Shown here piece after piece: positions 7,744-15,357 of a stretch of DNA of 37,105 bases. The DNA comes from Elusimicrobia bacterium HGW-Elusimicrobia-2. Lineage in GTDB: Bacteria > CG03. Both the position numbers and the translations under genes were made by a program. The stretch lies in assembly GCA_002841685.1 (NCBI GenBank), contig PHAM01000013.1, positions 1 through 37,105 of the forward strand, in the 5' to 3' direction. The notes beneath the pieces were generated by a model. That model made no database searches and was not told the origin of the DNA. It worked only from the letters and a program-made list of their open reading frames with translations. Position 1 is the stretch's first letter; each line of letters opens with the position of its first letter.

Positions 7744-8538
7744 TCACTCTGCCCTTTTCTCAATGACATCCAGCAGATACTCCGCTCTGTGGCGCGGGAG
7801 ATGATATTTTAAAAGATGCTTTTTGCCTTCGGCGGCGATGCATTCTCTTTCCTTATCGCGCTTCAGGTAATAATTCGTCAGACCTTCAAGGTCGCTGAGA
7901 TCATCTTTGCAGAACACGGCGTGCTTCCCGTGCTCAAAATCATCGGGGATGACAATGCCCGGCTTTCCGCTTACCATCAAACTTCCCACCGCTGGGATCT
8001 CCCAGTACCTGAGAGTGTCCCATCCCCCTCCGCGAAAGTTATAGCACACCTTTGACGCGGCAAGCTCTTTTAGATATTTGATTCCCTTCCTGTTATATTT
8101 TTTAAATGTCTGGCCCCGTGAGGTGCCGTTCTCACCGCAATCCCATTTACCCTCGCAAAAATCAAGCACTTTCGCTCTCACCGGAATATTATCCACCGCC
8201 CAGAAAACAACATCGTATTTTTTCACGCCGCCCGCACCGTCTATGAGCGGGCCGCCGTAGGCAAGCGGCAGAGGATAAACATTCGCGGGATAATTTTTAT
8301 TTTTCAGATATTCCCTCTTGAATATCACATCCGGCGCCCTTTTTGAAAAAGCCCTACCGTAGAGTTCCGCGAATCCGAGCCTTGAGGCATCTCCGCCGAC
8401 TTCAGCCTCATCGCCGCCGTCAATATAAACAACCTTCGCGTTTTTTGATAACTTCTCCGCTATACTGTCATAGGCCTCAAATGTGTCTCTCTTCGTTGAG
8501 CCGATTATCACACAGTCGTAAACCGCCCGGGACAGCAT
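7744..8538 (-). CDS. CgeB-like glycosyltransferase, C-terminal part after a frameshift
   Basis: This 264-residue frame holds most of a GT-B glycosyltransferase of the CgeB/Glyco_trans_1_2 type. The C-terminal donor-site region is recognisable: RGGGWDTLRYWEIPAVGSLMV, then GIVIPDDFEHGKHAVFC. Its first Met (8538) lies inside the seven-A run where the upstream frame (to 8756) would have to shift by -1. The join gives about 337 residues, a sensible length for the family. It may be expressed by frameshifting, by slippage, or as a separate product; or one A may have been lost by mutation or sequencing error. It sits between gmd and rfbA. Confidence 0.7.
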   Translation of the reverse strand: MLSRAVYDCVIIGSTKRDTFEAYDSIAEKLSKNAKVVYIDGGDEAEVGGDASRLGFAELYGRAFSKRAPDVIFKREYLKNKNYPANVYPLPLAYGGPLIDGAGGVKKYDVVFWAVDNIPVRAKVLDFCEGKWDCGENGTSRGQTFKKYNRKGIKYLKELAASKVCYNFRGGGWDTLRYWEIPAVGSLMVSGKPGIVIPDDFEHGKHAVFCKDDLSDLEGLTNYYLKRDKERECIAAEGKKHLLKYHLPRHRAEYLLDVIEKRAE

Positions 8539-8756
8539 TTTTTTCCGGCAAGCAGGTCGCTGAAATAATCGCTAAAATTCCGGCGGCAGGCTATGGCCTT
8601 CGGATAATGATGGGTCGGGATATAATGCTTTCGCCGCGCCCGCAGGGGAATAATATTTTCCTTGCCCAGCACATCGCTCAAACCAGTAAAGGCAAGGTCT
8701 TCAAGATAGTCAGACTGCCTTGAGGCGATGAACAATATCCTTTCAATCCGCGCCAT
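8508..8756 (-). CDS. CgeB-like glycosyltransferase, N-terminal part before a frameshift
   Basis: An 82-residue frame beginning MARIERILFIASRQ, a Rossmann-like first strand as in GT-B N-terminal domains. It aligns by context with the downstream frame 7744-8538: after residue 73 (GKK) the reading would continue as MLSRAVYDCVIIGS if the ribosome slipped back one base at 8544-8538. Without slippage the protein ends after nine unrelated residues. It starts 9 bases after the gmd stop with no good Shine-Dalgarno, so coupling to gmd is likely. Confidence 0.6.
   Translation of the reverse strand: MARIERILFIASRQSDYLEDLAFTGLSDVLGKENIIPLRARRKHYIPTHHYPKAIACRRNFSDYFSDLLAGKKCCPGRFTTV
8538..8544 (-). other. 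A7 slippery heptamer at the frame junction
   Basis: In the zero frame the mRNA reads GGA AAA AAA TGC, so A-AAA-AAA matches the X-XXY-YYZ pattern of -1 slippery sites in the correct phase. A -1 slip, or one extra A, joins the two glycosyltransferase frames exactly. Homopolymers are also where sequencing and replication errors occur. Confidence 0.6.
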
Positions 8757-8765
8757 TGTCAGTAT

Positions 8766-9758
8766 CTATTTTTCCTTTGCTCCGGCCAGCCAGTCAAGAT
8801 ATTGTATCTCGTCATCCACAAGTTTCTCAATGAGTTTTTCAAATGACAGTGAGTACTCCCACCCCAAACATTTCTTAGCTTTTGAATTATCCCCGTATAC
8901 AACCTGCAAATCCAGCGGCCTGTAGAATTTTGTATCGCTTTTCAAATATTTTTTATAATCCAGATCCAGTGTCTGAAATACGGTTTCCACGAATTCCGTC
9001 AAACTGTGCGCCTGCCCTGAGCAGACGACAATATCGGACGGCTCTTTATACTGCAGCATCAGCCACATCGCCCTGACATAATCGGGGGCATATCCCCAAT
9101 CCCTGCGCACATCCATATTGCCCAGCGTCAGACTGTCTGCTAATCCCCTGCTGATTCTGACCGCGGTATTGATTATCTTTTTGGTAACAAAATTGTCTTC
9201 CCTGAACACCGATTCGTGATTAAAAAGAATCCCGCAGGATGCGAATATACCGTACGCCTTTCTATAGCTGTTTGTTATCCAGTGCGCGGAAGCTTTTGAT
9301 ATACCGTATAAGCTCACCGGCATAAAAATTGAATTTTCATTGACGGGCAGGTTCTCCCGGCTGACATTCCCGTACATCTCACTGCTGGATGCCTGGTAGA
9401 ATTTTATTTTAGTATCGGCAATGCGGATCGCTTCCAGCAGATTGGCGACGCTGATAGTATTGAATTCCAGCGTTCCTATCGGCTGCCGGAATGATAAACC
9501 CACCGAGCTCTGCGCGGCCAGATTATAAACTTCAGAATAATCCCCATTCCCCAAAACCCTGAGTATATTTGACAGATCCATCAGATTGACTTCCAGAAGT
9601 TTTATCCTGCCTGTTATCCCCAGGTATTTAAATTTTTGGTCGTCAACGCTGTTCAGGTTTCTGACAATACCCGTCACCTCGTATCCCTTATCCAGAAGCA
9701 GTTTTGCCAGATAAGACCCGTCCTGTCCGCCGATACCCGTGATCAATGCTTTTTTCAT
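8766..9758 (-). CDS. gmd: GDP-mannose 4,6-dehydratase
   Basis: Converts GDP-mannose to GDP-4-keto-6-deoxymannose, precursor of GDP-fucose, GDP-rhamnose, perosamine and related sugars. The protein has 330 residues from ATG 9758, which has AAAGGA 6 bases upstream; a 341-residue start at 9791 lacks this. GMD signatures: GIGGQDGSYLAKLL (8-21), NLAAQSSVGLSF, catalytic Ser and Glu127 in ASSSEMYGN, Tyr151/Lys155 in LYGISK, and RDWGYAPDYVRAMW. No reductase (fcl/rmd) follows it directly. A GMD-like paralogue lies at 16609-17562. Confidence 0.93.
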   Translation of the reverse strand: MKKALITGIGGQDGSYLAKLLLDKGYEVTGIVRNLNSVDDQKFKYLGITGRIKLLEVNLMDLSNILRVLGNGDYSEVYNLAAQSSVGLSFRQPIGTLEFNTISVANLLEAIRIADTKIKFYQASSSEMYGNVSRENLPVNENSIFMPVSLYGISKASAHWITNSYRKAYGIFASCGILFNHESVFREDNFVTKKIINTAVRISRGLADSLTLGNMDVRRDWGYAPDYVRAMWLMLQYKEPSDIVVCSGQAHSLTEFVETVFQTLDLDYKKYLKSDTKFYRPLDLQVVYGDNSKAKKCLGWEYSLSFEKLIEKLVDDEIQYLDWLAGAKEK

Positions 9759-9818
9759 ATTTTGTCCTTTATAACACTCATCTGCCAACAAAGCAGAGAT
9801 ATCCTTGCCTTTTCCATA

Positions 9819-11006
9819 TCATATCAATTGCGATAAAAAAGTTCTGGCCGGCACAACTATCGGATAATGCGTGCCAAAACAATCTTTATCTACAAACTCT
9901 TTATTAAAAACAACCTGAAACGCATACGCCGCTTTTGTCTTTTCCTGAAAATAGGACAGGTTTTTATTTAATTTTTCTTCTTTTGTTTTGACTTCCACTA
10001 AAAACCACGGTTTTTTGTCTTTTGTCACTAAAAAATCTATCTCCCTTTTTTCAAATGTTCTTAAATAGAAAAGGTCGTAATCGCCAAACCCGTTATCGCT
10101 CCACCAATGAACAGATTTTAACAAATGAGAAGCGACAAAATTTTCATTCCTTGCGCCCTCGTCATCAACTGACGACCAATCCCAAAGATATATTTTCGGC
10201 TCTTTAGTCAGCGCTTTTGATATATTCTTCGACCATGGTTTTATTCTGAAACAATAATACAACGACTCCAGCGCGGCAATCCAGCTCCTTACGGAATTTT
10301 CAGATGCCCTGAGTTTTTTTGAATATGATGAATAATTGCATTGCTGTGCGGCATTCAATTGAATCAACTCGGCTAAAACCTCTACCTGCCCCACCTCATT
10401 TATTCTTGTCAAATCCCGTAAATCCTCTCTGAACAGCAGTTGTTTTCTCAGACCTTTCCACTTATTAAAAAATTTAACATCATTCTTTAAAAATGGTTCG
10501 GGGAATCCGCCATACCTTAAAAGAGATTTGAAGACGGCATCTGAAATATTTTTAGGTTTTCTGATTTCATTTTCAGAATATGTTTTATGGACAATTTCGC
10601 CAATGGTTAAAGGATGCATCCTATAAAGAAAATACCGGCCCATTAAACTGTCCGCCCCCTTTCTATGTATATTGAAATTAGCGCTGCCGGTAACTATTAC
10701 CTGAAAATTATCTTTTGCATATACATCATAAAATCCTTTAATAAAATTTTTCCATTCAGGATATTTATGCAGCTCATCAAAAATGACAACTGTGCTTTTA
10801 TTAGCGCCTATCTCCTCTGCTAAAGCATCCTGCCCTTTAAGTATCAGCCGCCGTGTTTTTTCATCATCCCAATTGAAATAACTATGATTTTTTTCAAACG
10901 CTCGGCATGTGGTAGTTTTTCCCACCTGACGGGGGCCGAGAACAAACGCAATTTGCTTATCCTTTTTGAAGTGGTTTGATAATAACTCTTCATACAATCG
11001 CTTCAT
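9819..11006 (-). CDS. AAA-family ATPase with DUF4143-type C-terminal domain
   Basis: A 395-residue protein of the ATP-binding AAA_14/DUF4143 class. The N-terminal Walker A is GPRQVGKTTT and Walker B is VVIFDELH. The C-terminus has EIDFLV and FLVEVK about 16 residues apart, resembling a PD-(D/E)xK nuclease core. Members are common as scattered, mobile-looking single genes of unknown role, some suspected in defence. Start ATG 11006 is chosen because the promoter at 11041-11013 overlaps the longer TTG start at 11030. The gene is AT-rich, has its own promoter, and interrupts the sugar cluster, so lateral acquisition is likely. Confidence 0.85.
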   Translation of the reverse strand: MKRLYEELLSNHFKKDKQIAFVLGPRQVGKTTTCRAFEKNHSYFNWDDEKTRRLILKGQDALAEEIGANKSTVVIFDELHKYPEWKNFIKGFYDVYAKDNFQVIVTGSANFNIHRKGADSLMGRYFLYRMHPLTIGEIVHKTYSENEIRKPKNISDAVFKSLLRYGGFPEPFLKNDVKFFNKWKGLRKQLLFREDLRDLTRINEVGQVEVLAELIQLNAAQQCNYSSYSKKLRASENSVRSWIAALESLYYCFRIKPWSKNISKALTKEPKIYLWDWSSVDDEGARNENFVASHLLKSVHWWSDNGFGDYDLFYLRTFEKREIDFLVTKDKKPWFLVEVKTKEEKLNKNLSYFQEKTKAAYAFQVVFNKEFVDKDCFGTHYPIVVPARTFLSQLI

Positions 11007-11012
11007 GGCATT

Positions 11013-11041
11013 ACTGTATATAAAACACAATCAACTGTCAA
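11013..11041 (-). promoter_or_regulatory. promoter of the DUF4143 ATPase, probably leaderless
   Basis: On the minus strand a consensus TTGACA (11041-11036) precedes TACAGT (11018-11013, spacer 17) or TATACA (11020-11015, spacer 15). Either places the transcript start at or within two bases of the ATG at 11006, where no Shine-Dalgarno is seen. Confidence 0.55.
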
Positions 11042-11042
11042 G

Positions 11043-11086
11043 AGAAATCCGCAACCCTTTGCGGATTTCTGCGGAGAATTCCGCAA
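11043..11086. repeat. nested palindromes built from TTGCGGA/TCCGCAA
   Basis: A perfect 12-bp stem (AGAAATCCGCAA 11043-11054 with 11059-11070) and 4-base loop lies directly upstream of the ATPase -35. A second stem GCGGA/TCCGC follows (11071-11084), and TCCGCAA recurs at 11080-11086, so alternative pairings exist. It could terminate the leftward methyltransferase unit (T-run weak), act as an operator, or be a REP/MITE-like element. Bases 11087-11227 hold nothing I can identify. Confidence 0.6.
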
Positions 11087-11227
11087 TCCTCTGCAAATAA
11101 ATATAGCGCGCCGTATTTATGAATAACACACCAACAGCCGTTCTAACTCCAAATCTCTTTTGAGAACATAATTTTAGCAGGGTTATTCCTCATTCTGTTT
11201 AAATCATAGCAGTGTCATTCCAAGATA

Positions 11228-12085
11228 TCAACACGCCACATTTTGTTCATCCCTTTTCCGCGCTACGCAATAAAAACTCCAGGTCGCCAGACAGACTCCG
11301 TATTCCTCGACCATCAAACAGCCGCTACTCTCTAACAATCCCCTGAAATTATCTTCTGTAAAATTATAATAATGCGTTTCCTCGGCCGTTGCGGGGTTTC
11401 TCGAATCGGGCACAATGATTCCCATAAGCCCCCCCGGTTTCAAAACCCTTATCCACTCCCGCAAAGTTTTTTCAGGATCCCTGTAATGCTCCAGGTTGTG
11501 CCGTGACACGACATAATCCAGCGAATCATCCTCAAACATATTCAAATCGTCGCCCGAAGTCCGCACATCAGCGGCGGATGCCTTACCCGTGACATTCCCG
11601 GCCAAACCGGATTCCCCTTTAGCTATCCAATCAACTCCTATGGCATCGGGGTGAGTCTTTCTATAACCGCATCCGACGTCGATTCCCCTGCCTTTGCAAA
11701 CAGGAAAAAGCGTCACCGCCTCAGGATGGATCTGCTCAATATATTCCATGATCGCCTTTATTTTAACTTCATCATATCCGGCCCCTATCCTGAATTTGAA
11801 TTTAATTTTCTTGGCTTTCAGTAAATTATCAACAATCTTTATCTTCAATGCATCTTCCGCTTTCGCCGGATTCACATTTATAACCAGCCGGCCATCATCC
11901 GGCCGGCTTTCCATTGTATCACTGAAACATATTTCGTATCTGCCCTCGCCTTGCGATTTACACAAGCGGACCCCCGCGTATCGTTCCAATTTATTCCGCA
12001 GGCCCTGCAAACCGCTTTTTAGCTTAACAATCCTGCTGATCTTTTTATAAATTTTCAGCAATCGCTGCCTGTCTTTACAATTCAT
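11228..12085 (-). CDS. class I SAM-dependent methyltransferase
   Basis: A 285-residue protein with a basic N-terminal region of about 130 residues, then a methyltransferase fold. Motif I is GIDVGCGYR, the acidic strand is GVDW, and the Methyltransf_11-type motifs follow: DSLDYVVSRHNLEHYRDP and RVLKPGGLMGIIVPD. AAAGGA lies 5 bases before ATG 12085, which overlaps the upstream glycosyltransferase by 11 bases, so the two are cotranscribed. The target is probably a sugar or nucleotide sugar of the surface glycan, by context only. Confidence 0.8.
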   Translation of the reverse strand: MNCKDRQRLLKIYKKISRIVKLKSGLQGLRNKLERYAGVRLCKSQGEGRYEICFSDTMESRPDDGRLVINVNPAKAEDALKIKIVDNLLKAKKIKFKFRIGAGYDEVKIKAIMEYIEQIHPEAVTLFPVCKGRGIDVGCGYRKTHPDAIGVDWIAKGESGLAGNVTGKASAADVRTSGDDLNMFEDDSLDYVVSRHNLEHYRDPEKTLREWIRVLKPGGLMGIIVPDSRNPATAEETHYYNFTEDNFRGLLESSGCLMVEEYGVCLATWSFYCVARKRDEQNVAC

Positions 12086-13280
12086 TTGATTCCTTTCCGG
12101 ATTCCATCAGCTGCTTGATCCTGTGAAACGATTTTTCTATTGATATTTTTTCTTTCAGAGTCTCAATATTTTTGACAAAGTTATCATATTTCTCTTTTTC
12201 ATTACCCTGAGTTATCAATTTCACAAGAATATCCGCCAATTCATCAATGGTATCGCGCGTATAACCTATATCGCCGCAAAGATCATTATAATACTGAATG
12301 CCCGGATTCCTCAACGTTATTATCGGCGTTTTGTAGTGCAACGCGTCAAAAAAAGCCCCTGAAGAAGTCAGTTCATAACTGTCCCGGTCGTACAAAAAAA
12401 GAAAATAATCTACGTCCTTTGAATGAAAATCCATCTCATCTCTTGTGAGCCTCTTCCTGGGAGACACACAATTGACGGCTGTCTCATCTTTCAGTTTTTT
12501 TTCTATCCTTTTCGTGCTGTCGCTTATAACCCTTATCTCAAAGTTTTTTTCGGCCAAACCACCCAGCTTGTCCCTTAAAAGATTTACAAAATCGATCAAT
12601 CTGTTTGGATTGCCGTGTCCGATGGTGGCGACAACCAGCCGTTTCGGATCAAGTTCTTTCACATATTCCTGATCAAAAATGTAGGGAATATCCATATAGA
12701 AGAACTTCCGGTAAAGATTCCCGCCTATATATGCCGCCAGATTCGCGTGCGCCCTCTTTGACAGCATAAGATAATTCACGGCAAGGTCGCTCCGGTACTC
12801 CAGCGCGTTTTTAAACCACATGATGTAAGGCCATATTTTCAATCTATCGGTAAATTTGGGTTTAATCTTTATTGTTTCTACAATACCATGCATCACAACC
12901 CCGCACTTTATATCCTGATGGCAACGGGTCAATATTTTTTTTATGCAATACAGGTTGTTTGAATTAGCGGAAAGAAAAAACATTTTACGACAGCCGGAAT
13001 CTCCGGCATAATCAAAAATCTTTTTTAATAGCGAATAATATTGAAAATATGCGGCAATCCGCTCATATGGGGGTTCCGGCAATAAGAACTGTTTGTATTC
13101 TATGTTTTTTAAGCTGACTTTATCACGCGTAAAATTATCTTTCATGGCCGCGATATGATTTTCTTCCGCAAAAAAGACAATTTTCTCTTCCGGATAAGCC
13201 AGGCTCACTCCGTAAAGAAAAGCGCTGTTGATCTTCTCATGCGCCGTTCCCCTGCACTCGGGTTCACAAACAATTATCAT
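12075..13280 (-). CDS. probable GT-B glycosyltransferase (GT4-like, divergent)
   Basis: A 401-residue protein resembling group 1 glycosyltransferases without a clean EX7E motif. The donor-binding half can be traced from LVVATIGHGNPNRLIDF through FLFLYDRDSYELTSSGAFFDAL, TPIITLRN and a C-terminal helix. The N-terminal half has a VVMHGIVETI segment typical of acceptor-side loops. GAGG lies 5 bases before ATG 13280. It is the first gene of a two-gene unit with the methyltransferase and is divergent from the gene at 13448. Substrates are not inferable. Confidence 0.65.
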   Translation of the reverse strand: MIIVCEPECRGTAHEKINSAFLYGVSLAYPEEKIVFFAEENHIAAMKDNFTRDKVSLKNIEYKQFLLPEPPYERIAAYFQYYSLLKKIFDYAGDSGCRKMFFLSANSNNLYCIKKILTRCHQDIKCGVVMHGIVETIKIKPKFTDRLKIWPYIMWFKNALEYRSDLAVNYLMLSKRAHANLAAYIGGNLYRKFFYMDIPYIFDQEYVKELDPKRLVVATIGHGNPNRLIDFVNLLRDKLGGLAEKNFEIRVISDSTKRIEKKLKDETAVNCVSPRKRLTRDEMDFHSKDVDYFLFLYDRDSYELTSSGAFFDALHYKTPIITLRNPGIQYYNDLCGDIGYTRDTIDELADILVKLITQGNEKEKYDNFVKNIETLKEKISIEKSFHRIKQLMESGKESNEL

Positions 13281-13356
13281 AGCGCCTCTTTGTTATTTTT
13301 CAGTCCCTTCGTTATTCATAATCTATTGACACCTGTTTCGATCCGCCGCGGCAATC

Positions 13357-13384
13357 TTTCCATTCCCCGAATATCTGCTATAAT
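13357..13384 (+). promoter_or_regulatory. promoter upstream of the 13448 methyltransferase
   Basis: TTTCCA (13357-13362), 16 bases, then consensus TATAAT (13379-13384) with extended -10 TG at 13376-13377. The predicted leader of about 57 bases contains two Shine-Dalgarno sequences, GGAGGAA at 13409 and GGGGGAGG ending at 13443; the second serves the ATG at 13448. Confidence 0.6.
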
Positions 13385-13447
13385 ACCCGGTGATATTATA
13401 AATTAAGCGGAGGAACATTACAACGTGTTTATTTCGGGGGAGGAAAA

Positions 13448-14110
13448 ATGGATGACACTATAACAACAAAAATCAGTGCATATAAGCCCTACCTCGGTGA
13501 CAGGTATGAGACTTTTCTATACGCTTTCCGGCAATTCGCCGCGAACTCCGGCAAAGTGATTGTAGAGCTGGGCACTTCCAGAAGTTTTGTCAGCGGGGGG
13601 ATTGAGGGATGTTTCAGCTCAAAGTCAAAATATTGGCAACCTGATAAAATAGCGACATGGGACTGGGGCTCCGGTGTGTTCACGAAAGTCTGCCTAGAAT
13701 GCCTGAAACATTTAAAATTTGAATTTCACAGCGTCGATATATCTAGGACAGCCATTAAAATATCAAAAACGATCACATCTGGTTACAAAAACAAGACCAG
13801 ATACCACTTGACCAGCTCGGAAGATTTCCTCAAAAAGTTCAACAAGAAAATAGACCTGCTGTATATGGACGCGGCCGACAATAATGAAGAAGGCGCGCAA
13901 ATACATTTGCGGGAAGCCAACATACTTCTTGAAAGGGATCTCTTGGCAGATAAAGGCGTTATATTGATCGACGATATCAATCTAAACCCCGACCAGCTTG
14001 CCATGGGACTGATCCCCAAAGGTAAATATTCGATACCCTTTTTAATGGATCACGGCTATAAAAGGACGACGAACAGTTATCAGGTTATTCTGGAAAAAAA
14101 CAAAGACTAA
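13448..14110 (+). CDS. class I SAM-dependent methyltransferase (CmcI/Methyltransf_24-like)
   Basis: A 220-residue protein. VIVELGTSRSFVSGG is motif I, HSVDIS the acidic strand, and KIDLLYMDAADNNEEG with GVILIDDIN the later strands, the DxxD/DD pattern of methyltransferases such as those modifying sugars in CmcI-like families. Shine-Dalgarno GGGGGAGG is 4 bases from the ATG. It stands alone on the plus strand between two leftward glycosyltransferases, and its stop overlaps the stop of the convergent GT4 gene by 4 bases. A role in methylating a glycan residue is inferred from context. Confidence 0.75.
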   Translation: MDDTITTKISAYKPYLGDRYETFLYAFRQFAANSGKVIVELGTSRSFVSGGIEGCFSSKSKYWQPDKIATWDWGSGVFTKVCLECLKHLKFEFHSVDISRTAIKISKTITSGYKNKTRYHLTSSEDFLKKFNKKIDLLYMDAADNNEEGAQIHLREANILLERDLLADKGVILIDDINLNPDQLAMGLIPKGKYSIPFLMDHGYKRTTNSYQVILEKNKD

Positions 14111-15219
14111 CCGACCTGGTTACGGCTTCTGCTGTTGAATCCTCTCATTTCAGAATCTATCAGATCCAAAAAATCCGACGCCGATTTTTCCCATGAATAG
14201 CGGGCGTCGCGGGCAATCCCCTTGTCTATCAGTTCTTTCCTTGTGTTTTCATCCTGAAGTTTGAGCACGGCATCAGCTATCTGCCTCATATTCCCATGTT
14301 CGACATATATCGCCGCATCCGCGCATATCTCAGACAAGGATGTGTATCTGGTGGTCACAACGGGACAGCCCCTGTGCATGGCTTCCAGTACAGGGAGTCC
14401 GAAACCCTCATATCTTGACGGGTAAATCAAGCCCTTGGCATTTCCTATCAGATCGCCGAGCGTTTCTTCGCTGACATAACCTTTCTCATCAAGTATACCT
14501 TTCCCTACAGCTTCTTCCGCTAAACGATTGAATTTATTGCCTTTAGTACTGAAGCGTTGTTTGACTCCGACAAAAACCAGCTTATCTTTCAATTTCTGTT
14601 CGCCCTGCAAATACAAGAAAGCTTCCACTATATCATCTATCCCCTTCCTCGACGAATACCCTCCCACATAAATAAAATAGTCCTCTTTTTTGTAATTGAT
14701 CTCTTTTACAGGGGACATCACCGTGTTTGCACAACTTATAACAACAGGCTCTTTTTTGCATTTAAAATTTTTTAATATCTGTTTCTTTGAATACTCGGAT
14801 ATTGTCACGAGAACATCAGCTCTATCAATATCCTGTTGGACTTTCATTCTATATGCCGATCTCTCTTCGGGGCTAAAACCTTCCATTTCAAGAGGCAGGA
14901 CATCGTTCAGCGTCATCACCACCAGCGCATTATCGTATCTGGCTGGGATATCGCCGTTACAGGGGAAATGGATCACTTCCGGGCGCAGGCGCTCTGCCAT
15001 ACCGGAAAAGGCTTTCATCTTCCAATTTTTTCTGAAAAAGGTTTTAAATTTTTTTAATCCTATAAAATCCGGCAACCGTCCAAATAACTCTTTTTGAAAT
15101 ACGCCGGTAAATTTTATATCACTATTTATTCCGTGACATGCTTTATATAAGCACAGCGTAGATTTAGCAATTCCCGTATGAGGGTGCTCAAAAACAGTGG
15201 CGTCAAACAATATATTCAC
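14107..15219 (-). CDS. GT4 family glycosyltransferase
   Basis: A 370-residue retaining GT-B enzyme. The N-terminal half starts MNILFDATVFEHPHTGIAKS, with the glycine-containing first loop, and VTISEYSKKQIL marks the interdomain region as in mannosyl/rhamnosyl transferases. The C-terminal half has FIYVGGYSSRKGI and the EX7E motif in YPSRYEGFGLPVLEAM, followed by PVVTT. The start is GTG 15219 with no Shine-Dalgarno; a promoter places the transcript start on that codon. It is single-gene and convergent with the methyltransferase. Confidence 0.88.
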   Translation of the reverse strand: MNILFDATVFEHPHTGIAKSTLCLYKACHGINSDIKFTGVFQKELFGRLPDFIGLKKFKTFFRKNWKMKAFSGMAERLRPEVIHFPCNGDIPARYDNALVVMTLNDVLPLEMEGFSPEERSAYRMKVQQDIDRADVLVTISEYSKKQILKNFKCKKEPVVISCANTVMSPVKEINYKKEDYFIYVGGYSSRKGIDDIVEAFLYLQGEQKLKDKLVFVGVKQRFSTKGNKFNRLAEEAVGKGILDEKGYVSEETLGDLIGNAKGLIYPSRYEGFGLPVLEAMHRGCPVVTTRYTSLSEICADAAIYVEHGNMRQIADAVLKLQDENTRKELIDKGIARDARYSWEKSASDFLDLIDSEMRGFNSRSRNQVG

Positions 15220-15225
15220 AGGGGT

Positions 15226-15254
15226 ATTTTAATATATTAGCTTTCCCAAATCAA
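15226..15254 (-). promoter_or_regulatory. promoter of the 14107-15219 GT4, predicted leaderless
   Basis: On the minus strand TTGATT (15254-15249), exactly 17 bases, then TAAAAT (15231-15226). The usual 6-7 base distance puts +1 at 15219-15218, that is, on the GTG start codon. Confidence 0.55.
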
Positions 15255-15314
15255 CATTATCAGATACAGACGGAGAACCTCCCAAAAACAAAACCCGGCA
15301 ATCTGCGCGAACGC

Positions 15315-15343
15315 TTGTCTGCTAAAAATAATAATGGTAAAAT
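15315..15343 (+). promoter_or_regulatory. promoter of the C-methyltransferase operon
   Basis: TTGTCT (15315-15320), exactly 17 bases, then TAAAAT (15338-15343) preceded by the extended -10 TG at 15335-15336. The start near 15350 leaves an 8-base leader containing AAGG before ATG 15358. The promoter covers the upstream in-frame ATG at 15334, which rules that start out. It is divergent from the GT4 promoter. Confidence 0.6.
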
Positions 15344-15357
15344 GCGGGCAAGGCAAT

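Noticed and set aside
8508-8756. Treating the short frame as an independent small gene
   Set aside because: Its start looks like a GT-B N-terminus, it is followed in the next frame by the rest of such an enzyme, and the junction is a homopolymer.
9781-9797. TCTGC/GCAGA hairpin between the ATPase and gmd as a terminator
   Set aside because: The stem is only 5 bp with no T-run on either strand.
11087-11227. Possible tRNA, small RNA or gene remnant in the largest intergenic gap
   Set aside because: No cloverleaf, strong hairpin or protein-like frame was found beyond the palindromes at its left end.
15334-15357. Upstream ATG extending the C-methyltransferase by eight residues
   Set aside because: The predicted -10 box covers this ATG, and the family normally starts just before the CxxC motif, as with ATG 15358.
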